A stretch of DNA of 49,220 bases, from the NCBI GenBank assembly GCA_036555705.1, contig DATBKT010000245.1:1-49220 (forward strand), written 5' to 3'. Position numbers and translations under genes: made by a program. The notes under the pieces were generated by a model, which saw only the letters and a program-made list of their open reading frames with translations, was not told where the DNA came from and ran no database searches. Source of the stretch: JARBAU01 sp029237525 (GTDB taxonomy: Archaea; Thermoproteota; Nitrososphaeria; Nitrososphaerales; Nitrososphaeraceae). This document shows positions 43,146-49,220 of the stretch, one piece after another; the stretch's first letter is position 1; each line of letters begins with the position of its first letter.

Positions 43146-43472
43146 TCACCAGTTATGATCGTTGGTTTCGCTATGGAGGAAATAAGTATCAAATTTAGAA
43201 TATTGGCTCTTCACTATCACACATTCTTTTGGAAGCCGACTAATTGCAGACTTTATTAGTTCTGGTTGAGTATTTTTTCTAGCCCTTAATTTAGCATTAT
43301 ACTTCAAATTGGATGATTTAGTTCTTAGTCGATATCTACAACACGGACACCACAATCCGTCCCATTTTAGAAATATCTCACAGATCTGGCACCTCTTTTG
43401 CACAATAGAATATATACCAGAACCTATAGGTTTTAGGGCCTTTTGACATATGCATATATCCCTACAAGTCAT
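43146..43472 (-). CDS. Small cysteine-rich zinc-binding protein
   Basis: A 108-residue protein. The N-terminal CRDICIC cysteines are followed by KRCQICEIFLKWDGLWCPCCRYRLRTK (about residues 27-53), a compact double-knuckle zinc ribbon, and then a basic linker (KYNAKLRARKN). The C-terminal part has no features. Its tight motif suggests a lineage-specific nucleic-acid or protein-binding factor. The start could be an internal methionine or other codon, since the first 25 residues are less typical. It is just upstream of the UbiD gene on the same strand. Confidence 0.65.
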   Translation of the reverse strand: MTCRDICICQKALKPIGSGIYSIVQKRCQICEIFLKWDGLWCPCCRYRLRTKSSNLKYNAKLRARKNTQPELIKSAISRLPKECVIVKSQYSKFDTYFLHSETNDHNW

Positions 43473-43711
43473 TTAAAACTTACAGGGTAAAACGTTTACC
43501 TAGGCTATGCCCCTAACTATAGTATTTAAATTTATTCAGAGTTGGTTTAATGAGTTAATTAAAGTAAAATAACTCTTTTTTGTTCTTATGAACCATAAAG
43601 CTTTTCAACACAACGAAGAGGAATCCATATTAATTTCAAGAGGCTAGGGTCGGCTTTAGTTCAGAAATACAAATTCTCGCCAAATCCTGGAGTTATTGCG
43701 TGAGCAGTATC

Positions 43712-44293
43712 TTAGAAATTACCTTGCATATTCATAGATCTAAGTAATTTGCCTCTCCTAAATGCAATCATCCTTGCAGACGAACAATCCCTTAATCCTC
43801 GTCTATTTGAATAAACTTTGTGTCGCATAGATGTTCCATATTCGTCAACAATCTCAATGTCTATCGAATCCTTGAATTTTGCTTTAAGAGATGTCGCAAT
43901 ATGGTTACACATTGTAGTATCACCATCGCCAATCCTTACTAACTTTTTGTGCGATCTAATTCCTGTTAGAATCACAGAAATTATTTCGATGGCAGACTCA
44001 GGAGAATGTTGGACAAAGCTTTCAATTTCATTGTGAAAGTAAAGGATGGATATACCAATCCGATACCCAGGATCAACTCCGATAACTAGGCTGTCATCTA
44101 GAGAATGTCCCATAATTGCTCTCAATATCTTTGCTTTCGATAGTATGGGAGTTTGATTCAATTCTGTATCTAGAAGTATAATCTTGGTATGTATTATTCC
44201 AGATTCATCCTTGGTTGTTATTACTAGTCTACTATCCGATGAATCGGCCTGTTCTGGCGATAGTGATTCGTAAGCTAAATCCATCAATTTCAA
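43712..44293 (-). CDS. RuvC/YqgF-like RNase H-fold protein
   Basis: A 193-residue protein. LVIGVDPGYRIGISILYF (69-86) is the first strand of the RuvC-like RNase H fold, with Asp74 as a likely metal ligand. IEIVDEYGTS (146-154) supplies Glu151 after the fourth strand, and RGLRDCSSARMIAFRRGKLL (165-184) gives Asp169 in the last helix. The D-E-D spacing matches RuvC-type nucleases. Archaea normally resolve junctions with Hjc (present at 775), so this protein is probably a specialised nuclease; its substrate is unknown. The N-terminal 68 residues look like an added small domain. Confidence 0.7.
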   Translation of the reverse strand: MKLMDLAYESLSPEQADSSDSRLVITTKDESGIIHTKIILLDTELNQTPILSKAKILRAIMGHSLDDSLVIGVDPGYRIGISILYFHNEIESFVQHSPESAIEIISVILTGIRSHKKLVRIGDGDTTMCNHIATSLKAKFKDSIDIEIVDEYGTSMRHKVYSNRRGLRDCSSARMIAFRRGKLLRSMNMQGNF

Positions 44294-44454
44294 CGCATTA
44301 ACTATATTAAAATATGAACGACCATAAACAGTGGCAACTGCAACAGTTTTCCTCGACCCGAATCTATCTAGGGGCGTTTCATCTATGTCAATTCACAAAT
44401 CAGATTATTATTAAACTTTTTGAATCTCTGTTATAGCCATTCTAGTATAATTTC

Positions 44455-44475
44455 GCGCTCCCCCTAGTGGAGCGC
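44455..44475. terminator. Perfect 7-bp hairpin between two minus-strand genes
   Basis: GCGCTCC, loop CCCTAGT, GGAGCGC. The stem is GC-rich in an AT-rich spacer. It lies about 70 bases downstream of the stalk-like gene at 44547 and could end its transcript or protect its 3' end. No long T tract follows on the minus strand, so a simple terminator is uncertain. Confidence 0.4.
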
Positions 44476-44546
44476 ACTATAGACAAACAGTACAGAGTAT
44501 TTTAGATTAACTACAAAGAGACAAGATCCACGCCTTTGCACTAATT

Positions 44547-44921
44547 CTAGCTCGATGTATTCTGATTTTTACGGTTATCAGTCAGATCGACCTGGCCCAA
44601 AATCGTTTTTACTACGAATTCTACTGCTTTGGGCAGCGAACTATCGATATTTTTTTTGGTGGTTGAGGTTATCTTTTCCGTCTCAGCCATAATAATAGCG
44701 GATTCATTTTCAGCTTCTTTCCTAGCAGCATCAACAAGTCCCTTGGCATCTTCGTTTGCTAAAACGATAACCTTCTGCTTTTGCTTCTCTATTTCCGTGG
44801 CTGAATAAGCTATGATTCGTTTCTTCATATCGTTGACTCTTGAATTAAGATTATCCAGATCAGTTTCGAGAGATGACAGAGCATTGATTATTTGTTCTAC
44901 GGAAGACATCTTTTGCTCCAA
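44547..44921 (-). CDS. Coiled-coil protein resembling A-type ATP synthase stalk subunit H (tentative)
   Basis: A 124-residue, almost fully helical protein. From VEQIINALSSLETDLDNLNSRVNDMKKRIIAYSATEIEKQKQKVIVLANEDAKGLVDAARKEAENE on it shows the right-handed pattern with Ala at intervals seen in the stalk subunits (AhaH, VatE N-terminus). The end, KAVEFVVKTILGQVD, resembles the tip of subunit E/H. Archaeal ATPases have such a peripheral stalk, but no other ATPase gene is adjacent, so another coiled-coil function is possible. Start may be the second methionine (MSSVEQ). Confidence 0.55.
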   Translation of the reverse strand: MEQKMSSVEQIINALSSLETDLDNLNSRVNDMKKRIIAYSATEIEKQKQKVIVLANEDAKGLVDAARKEAENESAIIMAETEKITSTTKKNIDSSLPKAVEFVVKTILGQVDLTDNRKNQNTSS

Positions 44922-45192
44922 ACTGTACCATAATTACAGTTTCAGAGGTATTAAACCCTTCTTTTAATGTGCACAACTTCTACAATATCAAACTATCTAT
45001 CTCAAGGTACAAGAGTTAGTGAACACAAATTCAATTATCGCATTTCTAGACAGGATATTTGACTACCCATATTTGGCGTAACTAAATTAAATACACTTCT
45101 AAAAAGGAAGACTTTGGGATTTGTACCCTACCGAGAAGTCATAAGTGAATAAACGAATTCTGTAACTTCAATCCACTAGAACATAAAAGCTA

Positions 45193-46143
45193 TCAATCCT
45201 TTAACAATAAATACATAAGTGCTTTCTGAACATGCAATCGGTTTTCTGCCTCGTCCCATACGACAGAAGCACCTCCATCAATAACGTCAGAGGTCACTTC
45301 TTTGCCTCGGGTTGCAGGAAGACAATGCATAAATATACACTCTTTTTTTGCCAACATCATCAAGTTAGAATTAACTTGATACTTCGGAAGGAATGCTGCT
45401 TCTCTGGTGTGCTTCTCATCATCCGTACCCATAGATATGAATGTATCAGTTACAATAATGTCCGCGAATTTAGCTGCCGATTTTGGATCGTCGGTAATAA
45501 TAATTTCTGCATTCGTTTGTCTCCCCTCTTGCTTGGCTAATTCTATTACATATCCCATTGGTTCATAGCCTTTCGGACAAGCTACACTCATATTTATACC
45601 GACTTTTGAGCAACCTAACAGCATGTCATTACATACATTGTTACCATCTCCTATCCACGCAAGTTTTAATCCTTCCAATTTCTTCTTACGTTCATAGATA
45701 GTCAACAGATCTGCAAGGATTTGACACGGATGAAAAGAATTCGAAAGCCCATTTATGACTGGTATCGTGGCAAAAAGCGCAAGTTTTTCTAAAATATCGT
45801 GATGATTAATTCTCGCAACAATGCAATCAACATATAGACTTAACGTTCTAGCAGTATCTTCTATAGATTCTCCCCGGGATAGCTGAAGATCGTTGATACC
45901 CAAGTAAATAGGCTTCCCGCCCAGCTGGAACATTCCTGTTTCAAAACTAATCCTTGTTCTAGTGGATGGTTTCTCAAAAAGCATACCCAAAATGGATCCC
46001 GGCAATTGGCGCGGAGACTTTTGAGTGCGCAAGTCGGTCTTAAATGATGAAGCTAATTTCAAAATATGATTTATTTCTATAGTTGTGAGATCCATTAGAC
46101 TAAGTACATTCTTACTATTTAATGAGATCCTCAATGTCATCAT
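45193..46143 (-). CDS. argF: Ornithine carbamoyltransferase
   Basis: A 316-residue enzyme joining carbamoyl phosphate and ornithine to citrulline in arginine synthesis. The carbamoyl-phosphate site is S60-T-R-T-R64, and HPCQ (138-141) follows. LKLAWIGDGNNVCNDML opens the ornithine domain, and HCLPATRG (273-280) contains the catalytic cysteine. Its start overlaps the end of ftsY by 29 bases; the third codon (ATG) is an equally good start. Downstream, 270 bases separate it from the ATPase-stalk-like gene. Confidence 0.95.
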   Translation of the reverse strand: MMTLRISLNSKNVLSLMDLTTIEINHILKLASSFKTDLRTQKSPRQLPGSILGMLFEKPSTRTRISFETGMFQLGGKPIYLGINDLQLSRGESIEDTARTLSLYVDCIVARINHHDILEKLALFATIPVINGLSNSFHPCQILADLLTIYERKKKLEGLKLAWIGDGNNVCNDMLLGCSKVGINMSVACPKGYEPMGYVIELAKQEGRQTNAEIIITDDPKSAAKFADIIVTDTFISMGTDDEKHTREAAFLPKYQVNSNLMMLAKKECIFMHCLPATRGKEVTSDVIDGGASVVWDEAENRLHVQKALMYLLLKD

Positions 46144-47602
46144 CCGAAAGATATATAGGCTCCTGATCCTTCTGTTTTTTACTTTCTAGCTCTTTTTCAC
46201 CATTCTTATTCAAATCCTTATCAGAGGATACAGTACTAGTTGACGGATCATTTTCTTTTCTTTTGCTGTCCTCACTACCATTATCTTTCTTGGCTTTTTT
46301 CTTTCTAGAGAATAGACCACCAAAAATCCCCTTTTTCTTCTCGGTCGCTGTACCTTCGTCACCGATTTTCGTTGGCAATGATTCAGAATCCGATTCAGGT
46401 ACAACCTCATACTTGAAACTTGACTCAGCTTCATCACTCTCAGCTGAGGCAGGAGGTTTAACTAGAGAATCTTGATCGTAAGGTGAATCTGAATTCTGTG
46501 ACTCTAACGTGGCATCTGCTGGCAAAGACGAAACTAATTCATCGGCCTCATCAATCATATAAGGCTTCTGAGAACTCAATTTATCCTCAAATATTTGACC
46601 AGTTTTCGTCTCTTCTTCGGTCTCAATCTGGCCAATTAGGGGTTCCTTTGGATGTTCTTCATCAGTGGAGGTTTGTTCGGCAATTAGCGGATATCCTTCA
46701 AAAATTGACTTCAAGAATCGGTTGTAATGGAATGGCAGAAGATCATCATATCCTTGACCGATACCAAAATACAGAATCGGTTTTGAGGTAATAGACACTA
46801 TAGAAATTGCCGAGCCGCCCTTTGAATCTGCATCAGCCTTGGTCAAGATCGCAGCATCAAAATTTGTATATTGATAAAATTCTCGTGCCTGATTTATTGT
46901 GTCGTTCCCAGCCAATGAATCGCCCACGAACAACTTGATATCCGGCTTTACAACACGAACAACTTTATTAATTTCATCCATTAGATTTTTAGAAGTCTGC
47001 ATCCTTCCAGCAGTATCAATTAGAACTACATCTATGAAATGCTTTTTAGCAAATTCTACAGCATCCCTTCCGACGGCAGAGGGGTCGGCTCCATATCGCT
47101 GTGCAATCACTTTTAATGACAATCTCTCTCCATGTGCACAGAGCTGTTCAATCGCCCCTGATCGGTGAGTATCGGCGGCTGCCATAACAACAGACAAACC
47201 ATTCCTTCTAAGTCGATTTCCAATCTTCGCAACCGTTGTAGTCTTCCCACTTCCATTTATTCCGACGAATACAATTACGAATGGACCGGACTTTGACTCG
47301 GATTTATTTCGGATTTCTTGTATAAGATCTATACTTTTACAAGTAACAAACATTTGTGAGATATTGCCCTGCAATCTTGAACGGATCAAATCCTCTAAAT
47401 TCTGACTCTTTTCTAGCTTATATCCCAACAATTCCTGCTTTAGCTTTTGGAAAATATCATCCAAAGCTTCTTGAGCAATGTCGCATTCAAGCAAATCGAG
47501 CTCGATTTGGGACAGAGAATTCTCTAGATCCCTTGATGTGATCTCCTTTTGCGAAATGTTGCTGGTGACTGAGGAGAAAGCTTTCTTAAGTTTTTCAAAC
47601 AT
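46115..47602 (-). CDS. ftsY: Signal recognition particle receptor FtsY with long C-terminal tail
   Basis: A 495-residue GTPase that docks ribosome-SRP complexes at the membrane. The N domain starts immediately (1-90). The G domain carries GINGSGKTTTVAKIG (114-128), AADTHRSGAIEQL, DTAGRM (196-201), TKADAD (254-259) and GIGQGYDDL. The NG core ends near residue 303. An unusual tail of about 185 residues follows, acidic and Ser-rich, with one basic amphipathic patch EKKKGIFGGLFSRKKKAKK (421-439) that looks like the membrane-targeting helix normally found at the N-terminus. It is 12 bases after pfdA and overlaps argF. Confidence 0.95.
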   Translation of the reverse strand: MFEKLKKAFSSVTSNISQKEITSRDLENSLSQIELDLLECDIAQEALDDIFQKLKQELLGYKLEKSQNLEDLIRSRLQGNISQMFVTCKSIDLIQEIRNKSESKSGPFVIVFVGINGSGKTTTVAKIGNRLRRNGLSVVMAAADTHRSGAIEQLCAHGERLSLKVIAQRYGADPSAVGRDAVEFAKKHFIDVVLIDTAGRMQTSKNLMDEINKVVRVVKPDIKLFVGDSLAGNDTINQAREFYQYTNFDAAILTKADADSKGGSAISIVSITSKPILYFGIGQGYDDLLPFHYNRFLKSIFEGYPLIAEQTSTDEEHPKEPLIGQIETEEETKTGQIFEDKLSSQKPYMIDEADELVSSLPADATLESQNSDSPYDQDSLVKPPASAESDEAESSFKYEVVPESDSESLPTKIGDEGTATEKKKGIFGGLFSRKKKAKKDNGSEDSKRKENDPSTSTVSSDKDLNKNGEKELESKKQKDQEPIYLSDDDIEDLIK

Positions 47603-47614
47603 ACGACATCTGTT

Positions 47615-48109
47615 TTAATGATTGTATGTACCACTATTGGCAAACTTTTGTTTTTTTGTTGATTGGGTAGGTGATGTCTGACGGATCATTTGATTGAGTT
47701 GCATCTGGATTTGTTCCATGCTTATCGAAATTTGCTGTCTCTGCTTGCTAAGTTGTCTCAAACCCACTTCAAATTCATTCAATTTACTTTCAACATAATT
47801 TAATGTATCATCCTTAGTTTTCTCTATTGTCACTCCTGCTCCGATATTTACCAATAGTTTCTTTACAGGTGGAATTATGGCCTTGGCATAAACCCCAATA
47901 CCAATAGGTGTCAGTGATTCAAGATCCCTTTCGCTGAGCATGTTCTGAAGGGCATCAGAAGCTAGGCGAGCTTCTTGGATCAATCTTGTAATTGTAGCCT
48001 CTCGAGATAGGATGTCATTCAGATAAGCTTCGAGAACTCTAGATTGTTGTAATAATTCATTCATCTTCTGATCCATTATCGTCTGCTCTTCTCCAACGTC
48101 CCTGCTCAT
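47615..48109 (-). CDS. pfdA: Prefoldin subunit alpha
   Basis: A 164-residue coiled-coil subunit; two copies with four beta subunits (gene at 21044) form the chaperone. N-terminal helix MDQKMNELLQQSRVLEAYLNDILSREATITRLIQEARLASDALQNML, the beta-hairpin core with LTPIGIGVYAKAIIPPVKKLLVNIGAGVTIEK, and the C-terminal helix SKLNEFEVGLRQLSKQRQQISISMEQIQMQLNQM. Pairing with ftsY is common in archaea. The C-terminal tail is polar. Confidence 0.94.
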   Translation of the reverse strand: MSRDVGEEQTIMDQKMNELLQQSRVLEAYLNDILSREATITRLIQEARLASDALQNMLSERDLESLTPIGIGVYAKAIIPPVKKLLVNIGAGVTIEKTKDDTLNYVESKLNEFEVGLRQLSKQRQQISISMEQIQMQLNQMIRQTSPTQSTKKQKFANSGTYNH

Positions 48110-48551
48110 AGATTTCCAATTTCCGATACCATCTTATATTTGTGACTATAAGATAGCAATAGTATTATCGAACGATCTTATTTTTGTGCAAACAATTGGA
48201 TCAAACAAGTCAGCGTTCTCAATGGGATTATAGCTTCCGGTTAAATTTGACTTATTAAGAGTAGAACTGGACAGTCAGGTTGTCTGGTATTCAAGCTCAC
48301 TATTGGGATTCCAAATTGTTGAAAATCCTCAGACATAATCTGCATCACTACCTCTATAAAAGATGATAAGTTTGGTCATATAAAATCCAAAACTTGTCCA
48401 AAAATTTGAAATTTATACTAAATAATTAAGGAATTAGGCGAAATTTGCTAAAAACTAGCGCCCGATCGCCTAACATTCCTATGCAAAACAAATCTCCAGG
48501 TAGTATATTTTAAATTTGAATTCGTGTCAAGAATTCAGTTAAGAATTTAAT
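48110..48551. other. Divergent intergenic region between pfdA and the cupredoxin gene
   Basis: AT-rich; the pfdA promoter should lie on the left and the cupredoxin promoter (TATA-like box at 48504-48514) on the right. Nothing else recognised. Confidence 0.4.
48504..48514 (+). promoter_or_regulatory. TATA-like box for the cupredoxin gene
   Basis: TATATTTTAAA, about 43 bases before ATG 48552, predicting a short leader of around 15-20 bases. Confidence 0.45.
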
Positions 48552-49106
48552 ATGGGAGCAATAATCCATATGGAAATGCGTTCTGTTGGTGTATTAGCGT
48601 TCGCTTCTCTAATGGTATTGGGAGCCATCACTGGAATTATTACTTTTTATCTGTTCGCTAAGGTAGCTCCAACGCCGGGGGTAATGGATTCGCTCTATCG
48701 CAAAGATCTTCCTAAGGCAAATTCAAGTTCGAATTCAGGTTCTGGAGGACTGGGTAATGGGACAACTGCCAGTAATGTAGCGGCATCTAAGATTAGCGGA
48801 CCAATAGGTGCGACACTTACTGTTTTGCAAGGTGCTTCAATACAAGGAAACCCTGCCTTTAGTCCCAATCTAATAAGTGTCAAAAAAGGCAGCGTAGTTG
48901 AAGTCGTAAATAAAGATTCAGTACCTCATACTGTTACAAATGGTAAGGGACCTGACGATCCAAACTCTGGCAAGTTATTTGATACAAGTATTATTAATGC
49001 AGGTGAATCAGCTAAAGTCGATACTTCCAGATTGACATCTGGACAACAATATCCATTTCATTGTACTGTACATCCATACATGACTGGAACATTAAAAGCC
49101 ACATAA
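48552..49106 (+). CDS. Membrane-anchored type 1 blue-copper protein (plastocyanin-like)
   Basis: A 184-residue cupredoxin. A transmembrane anchor covers about residues 11-36, followed by a Gly/Ser/Asn-rich linker to about 80. The copper domain has ligands His126 (SVPHTVT), then Cys171, His174 and Met177 in FHCTVHPYM. These four residues are the complete type 1 site. In ammonia-oxidising archaea such proteins replace cytochrome c in electron transport. Partner is unknown. ATG 48552 is chosen; ATG 48570 is also in frame and would still leave the anchor. It is divergent from pfdA and alone on its strand. Confidence 0.95.
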   Translation: MGAIIHMEMRSVGVLAFASLMVLGAITGIITFYLFAKVAPTPGVMDSLYRKDLPKANSSSNSGSGGLGNGTTASNVAASKISGPIGATLTVLQGASIQGNPAFSPNLISVKKGSVVEVVNKDSVPHTVTNGKGPDDPNSGKLFDTSIINAGESAKVDTSRLTSGQQYPFHCTVHPYMTGTLKAT

Positions 49107-49220
49107 CTTCGGACTACTTTGTAATCTGAATATACTTTGCCCGCATCAGCGGATATTTATAAGCAAATAAGAGTAGAGTTATATCTCAGTTTACTAAAAC
49201 TGGTGGATCAAAATAATTTC

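Noticed and set aside
1..49220. CRISPR arrays, defence islands or intact prophage
   Set aside because: No regularly spaced repeats, no cas-like or capsid/terminase-like proteins; the only mobile DNA is the decayed patch at 38.1-39.2 kb.

Overview
This window is chromosomal DNA of an ammonia-oxidising archaeon (Thaumarchaeota/Nitrososphaerota, probably Nitrososphaerales). The evidence is a type 1 blue-copper protein, a signal-peptide Amt transporter, Rrp4/Rrp41/Rrp42/Csl4 exosome genes, a CdvB-like ESCRT-III protein, Cbf5, aTrm56, archaeal RpoD with uS9/uL13/eL18, prefoldins, a class II (B12) ribonucleotide reductase and intron-containing tRNAs. The DNA is AT-rich with long AT-rich spacers, which fits a low-GC soil lineage such as Nitrosocosmicus better than the higher-GC Nitrososphaera; that placement is inference. 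Many genes start with TTG or GTG, and a TATA-like box often sits 26-32 bases before the start codon, as expected for leaderless archaeal mRNAs. I used this spacing to adjust several starts.

Layout. 1-6 kb: 5' part of a DUF255/YyaL thioredoxin-like gene, an Hjc resolvase without a normal start codon, signal peptidase I, and an nnrE / metallo-beta-lactamase / cobT operon. 6-13 kb: a secreted PQQ-type beta-propeller protein, tRNA-Ser(GGA), a zinc-finger protein, Cbf5, a possible structured RNA and a membrane-anchored HtrA protease. 13-17 kb: the rpoD-eL18-uL13-uS9 operon (minus) and amt (plus). 17-22.3 kb: SBDS-rrp4-rrp41-rrp42-eL43-pcc1-(unknown)-pfdB and an XPF-type nuclease, the archaeal ribosome/exosome superoperon. 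22.3-27.1 kb: a NrdD-like protein that appears catalytically dead and carries winged-helix and ATP-cone domains, a CdvB-like protein, a PD-(D/E)XK nuclease and a stand-alone asparagine-synthetase-type PP-loop protein. 27.7-38.1 kb: tRNA-Phe with a misplaced intron, glutamine synthetase, GMP synthase, MptE-like kinase, Csl4, prephenate dehydratase and B12-dependent NrdJ. 38.1-39.3 kb: the only obviously decayed accessory patch, a broken IS240/IS6-like transposase and a fragment resembling a primase-type mobile gene. 39.3-49.2 kb: aTrm56, tRNA-Gly with two introns, a UbiD-family decarboxylase, a RuvC-like protein, an ATPase-stalk-like coiled coil, argF, ftsY with an unusual C-terminal tail, pfdA and a membrane-anchored cupredoxin.

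Functional themes: nitrogen metabolism (Amt, GlnA, GuaA, ArgF, asparagine-synthetase-like), RNA processing and ribosome assembly (exosome, SBDS, Cbf5, aTrm56, Pcc1), DNA repair and dNTP supply (Hjc, XPF, RuvC-like, NrdJ, NrdD-like) and cobalamin use (CobT-like upstream, NrdJ downstream). No CRISPR array, rRNA operon or intact mobile element is visible. The most noteworthy item is the NrdD-derived winged-helix protein, which could be a nucleotide-sensing regulator rather than a reductase.
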